Of a stretch of DNA of 64,000 nt, positions 1 through 9,383 are shown in pieces (position 1 is the stretch's first letter; every line of letters starts with the position of its first letter). Below the pieces are notes generated by a model that ran no database searches, was not told the origin of the DNA, and was given only the letters and a program-made list of their open reading frames with translations. This DNA is from Bacteroidota bacterium (GTDB taxonomy: Bacteria > Bacteroidota > Bacteroidia > B-17B0 > Aurantibacillaceae), in contig JAAFIQ010000006.1 of NCBI GenBank assembly GCA_013298715.1, positions 1 through 64,000 on the forward strand. The letters run 5' to 3'. Both the position numbers and the translations under genes were made by a program.

Positions 1-2
1 AG

Positions 3-110
3 TATCTACAAAATTATTTAAACGAATTTGTGTATAAATTAAATCGAAGATATTTTAAAGATGCTATGTTTGATAGATTAACAGTCGCTTCAGTTTTTAA
101 TTATGGGTAA
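3..110 (+). mobile_element. 3' end of an IS1595/ISXO2-type transposase (cut by window edge)
   Basis: The frame is open from the first bases and ends at TAA 108-110, giving the last 35 residues of a protein. The residues contain an LNEFVYKLNRR stretch followed by FDRL, which matches the C-terminal end of ISXO2-like (IS1595 family) DDE transposases, where a YL-EF-xxFNRR segment is typical. The rest of the gene and the left inverted repeat lie outside the window, so it cannot be said whether the element is intact. Recognition is from family memory and the short length limits confidence. Confidence 0.65.
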
Positions 111-120
111 GATTACGGAC

Positions 121-140
121 AATCAAAATCTATTTTGATT
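121..140. other. Hairpin just after the transposase
   Basis: AATCAAAA (121-128) and TTTTGATT (133-140) form a perfect 8-bp stem with a 4-nt loop, 10 bases after the transposase stop. No clear T-tract follows. It could be a weak transcription stop or part of the right end of the insertion sequence; the element's terminal repeat cannot be defined without the other end. Confidence 0.35.
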
Positions 141-216
141 ATAAAGTATTTGAACGTATAATTTGGCTCAATTTTCAATTTAAAAAATCCGTAACTTTCG
201 CTTTCCATATAATATT

Positions 217-930
217 ATGACATCAAATCAAGAAGATAAAATACGTAATGCTTTTGCTCAAAAAGATTGGAGTGATATTAAAGCACAAAATAGTTGGCAA
301 ATTTTTAAAATAATGAGTGAGTTTGTTGAAGGGTTTGAAAAAATGAGTAAAATAGGGCCTTGTGTTTCTATTTTTGGTAGCGCCCGCACAAAGCCAGATA
401 ATAAATACTATCAAATGGCAGAAGAAATTGCTTTTAAATTAGTAAAAGAAGGGTATGGTATAATTTCTGGTGGAGGCCCAGGTATTATGGAAGCCGCTAA
501 CAAAGGGGCAAGAAAGGGTGGAGGCAAATCAGTTGGATTAAACATTGAACTACCATTCGAGCAAAAGCACAACGATTACATTGATACGGATAAGTGTATT
601 AATTTTGATTATTTTTTTGTTAGAAAAACAATCTTTTTAAAATACTCGCAAGGGTTTATTGGTATGCCAGGTGGCTTTGGTACTATTGATGAGTTGTTTG
701 AATCGTTAACCTTGGTGCAAACACATAAAATTGCCCAATTTCCGGTAGTTTTAGTTGGTATAGATTATTGGAGTGGATTAATTGATTGGATTAAAACAAC
801 CATGCTGGCACAAGAAAAAAATATTAGCGAAGCTGATTTAGATTTGTTTAAAATTGTAGATACTACCGATGACGCTGTAAAACACATTGTAGATTTTTAT
901 AGCAAATATTTATTGAAGCCAAATTTTTAA
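217..930 (+). CDS. LOG family nucleoside-monophosphate phosphoribohydrolase-like protein
   Basis: The 237-aa protein has the Rossmann-like fold of the LOG/TIGR00730 family, once called lysine decarboxylase-like. It shows the glycine-rich SGGGPGIMEA segment at about residues 84-93 and the signature PGGFGTIDE at 151-159, which carries the catalytic glutamate in characterised LOG enzymes. Characterised members release ribose 5-phosphate from AMP-type or cytokinin nucleotides; the natural bacterial substrate is often unknown. It is cytosolic with no signal peptide. A basic and helical N-terminal extension of about 45 residues precedes the core. The stop lies 2 bp before the acyltransferase start, so the two are probably co-transcribed. 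Confidence 0.88.
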   Translation: MTSNQEDKIRNAFAQKDWSDIKAQNSWQIFKIMSEFVEGFEKMSKIGPCVSIFGSARTKPDNKYYQMAEEIAFKLVKEGYGIISGGGPGIMEAANKGARKGGGKSVGLNIELPFEQKHNDYIDTDKCINFDYFFVRKTIFLKYSQGFIGMPGGFGTIDELFESLTLVQTHKIAQFPVVLVGIDYWSGLIDWIKTTMLAQEKNISEADLDLFKIVDTTDDAVKHIVDFYSKYLLKPNF

Positions 931-932
931 AA

Positions 933-1823
933 TTGACTTGGCTCTTTAAAATAACTACGTATCCGCTTCTCTATCTCCTTTCATTACTGCCATTTTGGAC
1001 ACTTCATAGTATTAGTAACTTTTTTTGCTTCGTAATTCAAAATGGAATTAAGTATCGAAAAAACGTAGTTATTTCCAATTTGAAAAATTCTTTCCCAACA
1101 AAAACTAACGAAGAAATTAATAAAATTGCAAACGAATTTTACAAACATTTTTGTGATTTAATTATTGAAACTATTAAACTGCTCAGTATTTCGGATGTAA
1201 AGTTTAAGCAAAGAATTTCGTTTACAACTAATGCCACTCAACTTTTTAATTACTATCAGGATAAGAAACAAAGTACTGTCGCAATTATGGGACACAACGG
1301 AAATTGGGAATGGAGCGCAATTGCAAATCAACTTTATTTTTCGCAATTGCTAACTGGTATTTATCATCCACTAAGTAATAAAAACATGAATGCATTGATT
1401 TACAAAATGCGCTACCGTGGAGGAAATTTTGTGCCAATGCAGCAGGCGCTTAGGAATTTAATTGAGTTGAAACAAAAAGAAATTTCAACCACAATAGGTT
1501 TAATTGCTGATCAAACATCGCCACCAGAAAATAGTTATTGGACTACTTTTTTAAACCAAGATACACCTGTGTTTAATGGACCTGAGAAAATTGCCCGCAA
1601 ATTTAATTACCCTGTTTTATTTATTTCAGTAAAAAAAATTGCACGAAGTAAATACATTATTGATGCTGAATTATTAACTGAAACACCAAACCAATTAAAA
1701 GAAGGGGAGCTCTCTGAACTCCACACAAAAAAATTAGAAGCGCTTATACATGAGCAACCTGCATATTGGTTATGGAGTCACAAACGCTGGAAACACAGCT
1801 ACAAGCGACCTAAAATTCAGTAA
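933..1823 (+). CDS. Lysophospholipid/lipid A acyltransferase (LpxL/HtrB family)
   Basis: The 296-aa protein resembles the HtrB/LpxL acyltransferases that add a secondary acyl chain to lipid A on the inner membrane. An N-terminal hydrophobic segment (residues 9-35) anchors it. The catalytic H-X4-E/D motif is visible as HNGNWE with His121 and Glu126. A second conserved region around ADQTSP (about residues 190-197) and FNGPEKIARK follows. The start is TTG, 2 bp after the upstream stop; no ATG lies nearby that would keep the membrane segment. The 3' end overlaps tsaD tail to tail by 14 bp. Which acyl chain or lipid it uses cannot be told. Confidence 0.88.
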   Translation: MTWLFKITTYPLLYLLSLLPFWTLHSISNFFCFVIQNGIKYRKNVVISNLKNSFPTKTNEEINKIANEFYKHFCDLIIETIKLLSISDVKFKQRISFTTNATQLFNYYQDKKQSTVAIMGHNGNWEWSAIANQLYFSQLLTGIYHPLSNKNMNALIYKMRYRGGNFVPMQQALRNLIELKQKEISTTIGLIADQTSPPENSYWTTFLNQDTPVFNGPEKIARKFNYPVLFISVKKIARSKYIIDAELLTETPNQLKEGELSELHTKKLEALIHEQPAYWLWSHKRWKHSYKRPKIQ

Positions 1824-2844
1824 CGCTTAATCTTACTTGAGGCGTTAGGTTAAAATCGCTTAGTTTGTTTTCTAATAATTTATAGTACGCTGTAATGCCT
1901 ATCATTGCTGCATTATCGGTGCAATACTCAAATTTGGGAATGTAATAATTTACATTAAGTCTTTCACATAAATGTTTTACTTGAAGTCGCAATTCGCTAT
2001 TAGCGCTTACGCCTCCTGCAATGGCAAAGTATTTTATACCGTATTTTTTTATAGCAATTTCGGCATTTTTTAAAAGCACTGTTACCAAATGTTTTTGATA
2101 TGACGCACAAATATCATTTAAATTCTCATTAATGAAATTTTCATTTTTTTGAACTTCTTTATTAATGAAATATAAAAACGAAGTTTTTATTCCACTAAAG
2201 CTATAATTTAATCCTTCTAACTTACTTTCGGCAAATTTATATTTTGTAAAGTCACCATCCCTTGCAAATTTATCAATCAAAGGTCCTCCAGGATATTCTA
2301 AACCAATAATTTTTGCCGCTTTATCAAACGCCTCGCCAACGGCATCATCTTGGGTTTCACCAATAATTTCAAAATCTAAATAATTTTTTACTAAAACCAA
2401 TTGTGTGTGTCCGCCACTAACTGTTAAGCAAATAAACGGAAAATGAGGTGCGCCAGTTTTATTAGCATCATCAATAAAATGTGCTAAAATATGACCTTGC
2501 ATGTGGTTTACGCCAATTAAAGGAATACTTAACGCTAAGGCTAATGATTTCGCAAAACTAATACCTACTAGTAAACTACCCATTAGGCCAGGTCCTTTGG
2601 TAACACTAATTGCTGTAAGCTCATTTAATTTTACTTCTGCCAAAGTTAAGGCTTCATTTACAACAGGCACTATGTTTTTTTGGTGATCTCTGCTAGCTAA
2701 TTCTGGCACAACGCCGCCATACTTTTTGTGAATGAGTTGATTTGCTGTAACGTTACTCAATACTTTTGTGTTTGCTAATACCGCGCACGAAGTATCATCA
2801 CAACTACTTTCAATTGCTAAGATTATCTTGGTGGTATTTTTCAT
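1810..2844 (-). CDS. tsaD: tRNA N6-adenosine threonylcarbamoyltransferase TsaD
   Basis: TsaD transfers the threonylcarbamoyl group to A37 of ANN-decoding tRNAs to make t6A, working with TsaB, TsaE and TsaC in the cytosol. The 344-aa length is normal. Seen in the sequence are the N-terminal IESSCDDT, the metal-binding HMQGHILAH motif, SGGHTQL, and the C-terminal GGVSAN and CTDNAAM motifs that bind nucleotide and metal. It is transcribed away from tamB, a common Bacteroidota arrangement, with a 45-bp intergenic space. The partner genes tsaB/E/C are not in this window. Confidence 0.97.
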   Translation of the reverse strand: MKNTTKIILAIESSCDDTSCAVLANTKVLSNVTANQLIHKKYGGVVPELASRDHQKNIVPVVNEALTLAEVKLNELTAISVTKGPGLMGSLLVGISFAKSLALALSIPLIGVNHMQGHILAHFIDDANKTGAPHFPFICLTVSGGHTQLVLVKNYLDFEIIGETQDDAVGEAFDKAAKIIGLEYPGGPLIDKFARDGDFTKYKFAESKLEGLNYSFSGIKTSFLYFINKEVQKNENFINENLNDICASYQKHLVTVLLKNAEIAIKKYGIKYFAIAGGVSANSELRLQVKHLCERLNVNYYIPKFEYCTDNAAMIGITAYYKLLENKLSDFNLTPQVRLSVTEF

Positions 2845-2889
2845 TTTTTTTAAGATTTAAATTAGGTTTAAACTCTTATATTTAATGCA

Positions 2890-5800
2890 ATGCGAATAAT
2901 AGGTAAAATTACAAGATTCTTACTTAAAACCATAGGGATTTTATTCCTAATTGTCGTATTTGCATTAATAGGCTTATATTTCGCAATTCAATCGCATAGT
3001 TTTCAAACGTATTTAGCAAAACGCGCTAGCGATTATTTAAGCAATGAGTTAAATACTAAAATTTCAATCGATAAAATTAAAATTGATTTTTTTTCTAACG
3101 CCAAAATTGAAAAATTATTGGTATTTGATTTGTATAATGATACACTAATTTTTGCAAATTTAAACGTTGATATCAAGGAGTTAAATTACGAGGCGCAACG
3201 CGTGAGACTAAAATCAATTAATTTAGAAAATACAACAGCAAAAATTATTAATTACAAGGATGAGAAAGATTTGAATTTTGATTTTATCATTAATTATTTC
3301 GATAACGGAAAAGTTACACGAAAAACCAAAATTGATAAAAAGTGGGACATCGATTTTGGAGATGTGAATTTGAAAAACTTATCCTTTGTATACAAGAACC
3401 TAAACGATACGCAACTTGTAAACCAAAACATGAATTTTAGTAACTTGTGTTTTACCAATATTAATGGAAAGTTTAGTAACATAAAGTTGGATGCCGATGT
3501 TACTCAAATGCAAATACAAAATTTCAGTGCAAAAGAACAATGCGGTTTTGAGCTGAATAATTTAACAGCAATTACCAAAGTTAGTAGCGAAGAATTATTT
3601 TTAAGCAATTTGTATTTAAAAACGCCGCAATCCCTGCTAAAAGGTAGAATAGAATTTTATTACAATGAATGGAAAGATTATGCAGAGTTTATAGATAAAA
3701 TAAAAATAAATTCTGAGTTAAAAGATAGCACAAAGGTAAATTTTAAAGATGTAGCCTATTTCACCGAAACGCTAAATTGTTTTGATAAAGAAGTGCAATT
3801 AAACGGGCTAATAGATGGTTTTGTAAGTGATTTGAATTTGGAAAAGTTTAATTTAACACTTGGCAAACACACCTGTTTTAAAGGGGATTTAAGACTAACA
3901 GGATTACCAGTTTTTAAAACAACCTATTTAAAATTTAATACAACCCAGCTTTCAACTAGTTTTTCAGATTTAAGTGATTTTCCAAACTATCCTTTTTGTG
4001 CCAATAAAAAATTAGAGTTGCCATCTCAGTTAAAAAGCCTGGGCATTCTTAACTACGTAGGAAAGTTTGATGGCTTTATTAATAATTTTAAATCGGTTGG
4101 CATCTTAAACACAGCATTAGGCAAGGTTACTACAGATGTTGGTATAAAAATAGGTAACGAAAGCAAAGATTTTACATACGAAGGAAAAATTAATACGTAT
4201 AATTTTAATGTTGGCGCTCTGGTTGGCATGAGAGAATTATCAAACGTTTCTTTAAATACAAACGTAAAAGGTAAAGGTCTTGATTTAGATAACTTGAATA
4301 CGGTTTTAGATGGCGATTTGTTAACTGCTACATACAACGGTTACACGTATAAAAATATTAAGTTAAATGGCGCGTTTAAAGATAAGTTGTTTAAAGGCGT
4401 CGTAAAAAGTAACGATCCTAATGCAAATTTTGATTTTAATGGAAACATAAATTTTAAAAATAAAGTTCCTGAAATGGATTTTATTTCGAGTGTTAATAAT
4501 TTGAATTTATCCGTTCTTAATTTATCCGAAAAAACCAAGGCAGATAGTGGAAGTATCTCAACCCAAATGCTCATTAATTTAAAAGGTGATAACTTAAACA
4601 ACATGAGTGGGCAAATAAATTTTGATGATACCAAATACAAAACAAAAACTAAGTCTTACAGACTTTCAACCTTAAATCTAGATTTAGATCAATCCAAACC
4701 TGACAAGAGCATTAACCTGACTTCTGCTTATTTAAACGCTTCTGCAAAAGGAAAATTTAATATTTTAAATCTTCAACCAGCTTTCGAGAATTTTTTATAC
4801 AAGTATTATCCAACTTTTTTTAGTAAACCGCTTGGCGATAAAACTTTTACCGATGAAGTTAAATTTAACGCCACCATTAAAAATTTTAAAACAATAAAAG
4901 AATTGTTTTTGCCTGAACTCATGTTGGCTCCAAAAACAATGCTAGATGGTAGTTTTAACGCCTCAAAAAATTCGTTTGGGCTAACTTTCATTAGCGACTC
5001 AGTTAATTATAATGGAATTAAAATACAAAAATTAAACTTATTATCTAAAGAAGAAGCAGATAAAGTAGTAGCTACAATTATTGGAGAACGATTGAATTTA
5101 ACGGATAGCATTGGAATTGATAATTTTAATTTATGTATTAACTCGCTTGATAAAAACACCAAATACGATTTTGAATGGGACAGTAAAAGAATTGTAAATA
5201 ATAATAAAGGCGAATTGGCCGGAATGGTTATTTTCAACAATCAATCTATATATTTACAACACGACACTATAAGTTTAACTTACCGTGATAGCACTTGGAA
5301 CTTAATTAAGAGTAATCCATCAGTAATAAATTTAGATGGAAACTACTTTATAAATCCATTATTGTTTTCCAATAATCAACAACTCATAGGTTTATCTGGT
5401 ACAATAAGTGAAAAGCCCAGCGATAAATTAATCATCAATACAAAGAATGTTTTACTCAATCAATTTAATCCTATTTTGAGTCCATATAAACTTAACCTTG
5501 ATGGTATTTTAACAGGCAATGTGGCATTAGATATGGAGAATAAACAAATTATAGTAGATGCCGATTTAGAATTTGCGAAATTAAAAATCAATAATAATTT
5601 ATTAGGCTTGCTTAAGTTAAAATCTGAATTTAATCCAATTAAAAAAGCAATTTATTTAGATGGCTCAACATCACTTGGTTTGCCCGATATGTTTGGTAAC
5701 GAAACAAAAAACATTTCGTTTAACGGGAATTATTATTTAGATAACCGAGATGAAAGTATTGATATAGATTTTGGTGCCAGCCCTGCCAATCTTAAATTAT

Positions 5801-7386
5801 TAAATCCTTATTTAGAAGGAATAATGAAAATAGAAAATGCATATGTTTTTGGTAAAGGAAAAATGCATGGAAATCCATCAAACATAAAAATTGATGGTAA
5901 ATTAAAATTAACAGATAGCGAAATTAAAATTGATTACACCAATGTAACCTATAAAATAAAAGGCGATGTGGAAATAGAACCAGATTTAATTCGTTTTATT
6001 GATTTAGAAATGAGTGAAAAAAGTTTAGGCCCCAAAGCTACACCGCAAGGAACAATAAATGGCGTACTTTTTCATAATAATTTTAGTAACATGAAACTGG
6101 ATTATGACGTGAACTATAGGAATATGATGGTGATGAATACTACAGAAAAAGATAATTCCACCTTTTATGGTAAAATGTATGGCACCGGCAGATTTGGGAT
6201 TTATGGTTTTTTAAACTTGTTGCACATGAGTGTGGATTACACCTCAGAAAAAAATAGTAAGTTTATTATGCCACTTGATGGACCAAGCGAGGTTGGCGAT
6301 AATGATTTTATCCGCTTTGTTAAACGAGATACTGTTAAAGTTGAGGAAGATAAAATATCGAGTTTTGATTTAGAAATGAATGTAAAGGCCACGCCAGATT
6401 TGAATACAAAAATTATTTTAGATAAAGTTACAGGTGATGGTTTAAATGCACAAGGCTATGGTGATTTGAAATTGAATATAAGTACACTTGGGAAATTTGA
6501 TATGGTTGGCGATTACTTAATTACCAATGGAAATTATATTTTTACTTTAGAGAATGTGATTAACAAAAAATTTGATATAGAAGCAGGAAGTAATATTTCC
6601 TGGAGTGGCGACCCACTAAATGCAGAGATTAACGTAACAACAAGTTATAAGCAGCGTGCAATTGTAGCACCACTTTTACCAGAATCGACAGACAAAGGCA
6701 GGTACGCAGTAGATTGTAAATTATTAATTACAAATAAATTATTTAAACCAATTATCAATTTTAAAATTGATTTTCCAACGTTAGATGTTACAAGTAAATC
6801 CAGAATTAATAATGTATTGAGTGACGAAGTAGAATTAAACCGCCAAGTGTTTTCGTTTTTATTGTTTAGAAGTTTTGTTACACCGGCCGTATATAGCAGC
6901 GGAGGAGGCGTAACAACAGCTGGTAGCGCAGCAGCATCTACCGGTAGTGAAATGTTGAGTAACCGATTAAGTAATTTTTTAAATGGCTACGTTGGTAATT
7001 TAACTGGCTTAAGCGATTTGCAAGTAGGTGTAAATTACAGAACAGGTGCAGCCAATAGTGGTCAGGCAGTGGATTTGGCCTTAAGTAAACAATTTTTAAA
7101 CAATAGAATTTCGGTTGATGGAAACTTTGGCGTTAATGGCGGAAACACTCAATCGCGCAATGGCTTAATTGGAGATGTAAATATTGATTATAAAATTACT
7201 GAAGACGGACGTTATAGAGTAAGAGGGTTTAATCGCACAAATGATAATACACAAATTACAACACTTGGCGGCCCTTACACCCAAGGTATTGGTATTTTTT
7301 ATAGGCGTGAATTTGAAAATTTTGAAGATTTAATGAAGAGAAAAAAAGCCGAAAAAGAAAAGAAAGAAAATCAGGAAAAGAAATAA
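2890..7386 (+). CDS. tamB: TamB-like translocation/assembly module protein (DUF490)
   Basis: This 1498-aa protein has one N-terminal signal anchor (about residues 9-32, IGILFLIVVFALIGLY) followed by a very long region of repeated short beta-strand segments, the pattern of AsmA/TamB bridge proteins. The C-terminal ~350 residues carry the DUF490 signature region, including LNAEINVTTSYK, FPTLD and a conserved segment before a short basic tail. TamB-like proteins span the periplasm and are implicated in phospholipid transport or outer-membrane protein assembly. A short Ser/Gly/Ala-rich stretch (near 6895-6950) interrupts the C-terminal domain. No tamA/BamA homologue is adjacent; tsaD is divergent. 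Confidence 0.9.
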   Translation: MRIIGKITRFLLKTIGILFLIVVFALIGLYFAIQSHSFQTYLAKRASDYLSNELNTKISIDKIKIDFFSNAKIEKLLVFDLYNDTLIFANLNVDIKELNYEAQRVRLKSINLENTTAKIINYKDEKDLNFDFIINYFDNGKVTRKTKIDKKWDIDFGDVNLKNLSFVYKNLNDTQLVNQNMNFSNLCFTNINGKFSNIKLDADVTQMQIQNFSAKEQCGFELNNLTAITKVSSEELFLSNLYLKTPQSLLKGRIEFYYNEWKDYAEFIDKIKINSELKDSTKVNFKDVAYFTETLNCFDKEVQLNGLIDGFVSDLNLEKFNLTLGKHTCFKGDLRLTGLPVFKTTYLKFNTTQLSTSFSDLSDFPNYPFCANKKLELPSQLKSLGILNYVGKFDGFINNFKSVGILNTALGKVTTDVGIKIGNESKDFTYEGKINTYNFNVGALVGMRELSNVSLNTNVKGKGLDLDNLNTVLDGDLLTATYNGYTYKNIKLNGAFKDKLFKGVVKSNDPNANFDFNGNINFKNKVPEMDFISSVNNLNLSVLNLSEKTKADSGSISTQMLINLKGDNLNNMSGQINFDDTKYKTKTKSYRLSTLNLDLDQSKPDKSINLTSAYLNASAKGKFNILNLQPAFENFLYKYYPTFFSKPLGDKTFTDEVKFNATIKNFKTIKELFLPELMLAPKTMLDGSFNASKNSFGLTFISDSVNYNGIKIQKLNLLSKEEADKVVATIIGERLNLTDSIGIDNFNLCINSLDKNTKYDFEWDSKRIVNNNKGELAGMVIFNNQSIYLQHDTISLTYRDSTWNLIKSNPSVINLDGNYFINPLLFSNNQQLIGLSGTISEKPSDKLIINTKNVLLNQFNPILSPYKLNLDGILTGNVALDMENKQIIVDADLEFAKLKINNNLLGLLKLKSEFNPIKKAIYLDGSTSLGLPDMFGNETKNISFNGNYYLDNRDESIDIDFGASPANLKLLNPYLEGIMKIENAYVFGKGKMHGNPSNIKIDGKLKLTDSEIKIDYTNVTYKIKGDVEIEPDLIRFIDLEMSEKSLGPKATPQGTINGVLFHNNFSNMKLDYDVNYRNMMVMNTTEKDNSTFYGKMYGTGRFGIYGFLNLLHMSVDYTSEKNSKFIMPLDGPSEVGDNDFIRFVKRDTVKVEEDKISSFDLEMNVKATPDLNTKIILDKVTGDGLNAQGYGDLKLNISTLGKFDMVGDYLITNGNYIFTLENVINKKFDIEAGSNISWSGDPLNAEINVTTSYKQRAIVAPLLPESTDKGRYAVDCKLLITNKLFKPIINFKIDFPTLDVTSKSRINNVLSDEVELNRQVFSFLLFRSFVTPAVYSSGGGVTTAGSAAASTGSEMLSNRLSNFLNGYVGNLTGLSDLQVGVNYRTGAANSGQAVDLALSKQFLNNRISVDGNFGVNGGNTQSRNGLIGDVNIDYKITEDGRYRVRGFNRTNDNTQITTLGGPYTQGIGIFYRREFENFEDLMKRKKAEKEKKENQEKK

Positions 7387-7439
7387 TAATTGCGCATGCA
7401 ACTCATTTTTAATCTTACTTTTAACTACTCAAAAACTAA

Positions 7440-9380
7440 ATGCTATACCATAAATTGAACTCACCGCTCTATAATAATTTAGGCATATTAGTTTTACTAT
7501 TTTTTTTAGTAAATCCATTTTGCTCAGCTCAAGATACGACTTACCTCAAAGAAATTCCTGTTATTGCCATTAAAAATGAATTTGCTGCCATAGGAAAAAA
7601 AGTTCAGACTATTGATAGCACCACAAAAAAGCTTTTTATACAAAGTAATTTAGGAGATTTATTAGCGGCAAATACTCCTATTCATATTAAAAACTATGGC
7701 AATGGTGCTATTAGTACCACCAGTTTTAGAGGTGGTAGCGCCAATCAAACTGCAATTTTATGGAACGGATTTAATTTAAAAAATGCCATGCTAGGGCATA
7801 TTGATTTGAGTTTGTTGCCTGCAAACTTATTTAACGACGTTAGTATTGAATATGGCGGCGGGTCATCTACTTGGGGAAGCGATGCTGTTGGAGGAAGTGT
7901 TCATTTAAAAACGGGTACAGCATTAAAGAATAATGGATGGAAGGTAATTGCGAATCCTAACTGGGCAAGCTTTGGAAACTTTAATACAAATTTATGTGCA
8001 GAATTAAAGCATAAAAAATTTTCTTCCAGAAGCTATTTCTATTCTAATGCAAACCAAAATAATTTCAAATACAAAGATACTTTAAATAAAGAGAATCCTA
8101 TTCAAACTGCTACAAATGCTTTTTACGCGCACAACGGAATTCTGCAAACTGTTAGTTATCAATTTAATAATTCAAATCAAATAAACGTAAATGCTTGGTA
8201 TCATAAAACTGATAGAAGGCTACCAAATTTTTTCACATCTCAAGAAAGCAAACGCTATCAGTTTGATAAATCATTACGACTCACAACCAATTACAACTAC
8301 ACAAAACGGAGGTACTTTCTAATTTTTAAAAATGCCTTTTTTAATGATAAACTAAACTACAACGATAGTGCAATTGCACTGTATAGTAAAAGCTCTGTAA
8401 ACACATTTATTTCTGAGCTCGAAAACTTTTACCAATACCATCCAAAAAATCAATTACAAGTAGGGCTAAATTTTACTGAAAATAAAGCTACGGCAAGCAA
8501 TTACAGCGAACAACAAAATAAATTAACTCGTTTTGCAATGAATCTTGCCAATAAAACGAATTTACTTAATTCTAATTTAATAATTTATACTTCGCTCAGG
8601 GTTGAGAAAATTAATTTTTCATCAACACCTATTACAGGAAATGTCAGTGCTAATTATAAAATTTGCAATTGGCTGAAGGCAAAAGTTAATTTTGCAAAAG
8701 TATACAGGCAACCAACCTTAAATGAATTGTTTTGGCAGCCTGGTGGCAATCCTAATATCAATCCGGAGCAAGGTTATAGCCAAGAAGGCGACTTAGAATT
8801 TGACAAACAGTTTAACAAAATTAAAGTTACTATATCGGGTTCAATATATAATAGAAACATTATGAATTGGATTTTATGGACACCGGGCGCAAGCGGCAAT
8901 CCAAGCCCAATAAATTTACAAGAAGTGTGGAGTAGGGGAACAGAAAGCGTTTGGAAGTTAAGTTATCACAAAACAAATTATAATTTTGGACTTACTTTAA
9001 ATACAGGTTATTGTTTATCAACTATTGAAAAAGATTTACAAGAAAACAATTCAACCTTAAATCGGCAATTAATTTATACGCCGCGTTACACAATTAATTC
9101 AAATTTATTTTTTCATAGTGATTATTTTTCGTTGATGGTATTTCATCACTATGTTGGGTATAGATTTACAACTTCAGATAATTTAAATTGGCTAAACCCA
9201 TACCATCTCTTATCTGCTAGGCTGGCAACCAATTTTAATAAAGAAAAGGATTTTGTCAATTTGTTTTTGGCAGTAAATAATCTCCTTAATAATAATTATG
9301 TAATTGTTGCAAATAAACCAATGCCTTTGCGTAATTTTGAGATTGGAATTACAATACATTTTAAAAGAATAAAAACATAA
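7440..9380 (+). CDS. TonB-dependent outer-membrane receptor, BtuB-like
   Basis: The 646-aa protein has a cleavable signal peptide ending around CSAQ (residues 28-31), a plug domain (about 50-160, with RGGSANQTAILWNGF and GSDAVGGSV segments) and a 22-strand-type barrel ending in an aromatic-rich strand. The size matches BtuB-like vitamin B12 receptors and not the ~1000-aa SusC family. The next two genes encode a DUF4465 protein and a BtuG-like propeller lipoprotein, which in other Bacteroidota accompany cobalamin receptors, so corrinoid uptake across the outer membrane is the best inference. The start lies 53 bp after tamB with no room for a cobalamin riboswitch. No FecR or SusD partner is present. 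Confidence 0.85.
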   Translation: MLYHKLNSPLYNNLGILVLLFFLVNPFCSAQDTTYLKEIPVIAIKNEFAAIGKKVQTIDSTTKKLFIQSNLGDLLAANTPIHIKNYGNGAISTTSFRGGSANQTAILWNGFNLKNAMLGHIDLSLLPANLFNDVSIEYGGGSSTWGSDAVGGSVHLKTGTALKNNGWKVIANPNWASFGNFNTNLCAELKHKKFSSRSYFYSNANQNNFKYKDTLNKENPIQTATNAFYAHNGILQTVSYQFNNSNQINVNAWYHKTDRRLPNFFTSQESKRYQFDKSLRLTTNYNYTKRRYFLIFKNAFFNDKLNYNDSAIALYSKSSVNTFISELENFYQYHPKNQLQVGLNFTENKATASNYSEQQNKLTRFAMNLANKTNLLNSNLIIYTSLRVEKINFSSTPITGNVSANYKICNWLKAKVNFAKVYRQPTLNELFWQPGGNPNINPEQGYSQEGDLEFDKQFNKIKVTISGSIYNRNIMNWILWTPGASGNPSPINLQEVWSRGTESVWKLSYHKTNYNFGLTLNTGYCLSTIEKDLQENNSTLNRQLIYTPRYTINSNLFFHSDYFSLMVFHHYVGYRFTTSDNLNWLNPYHLLSARLATNFNKEKDFVNLFLAVNNLLNNNYVIVANKPMPLRNFEIGITIHFKRIKT

Positions 9381-9383
9381 ATA

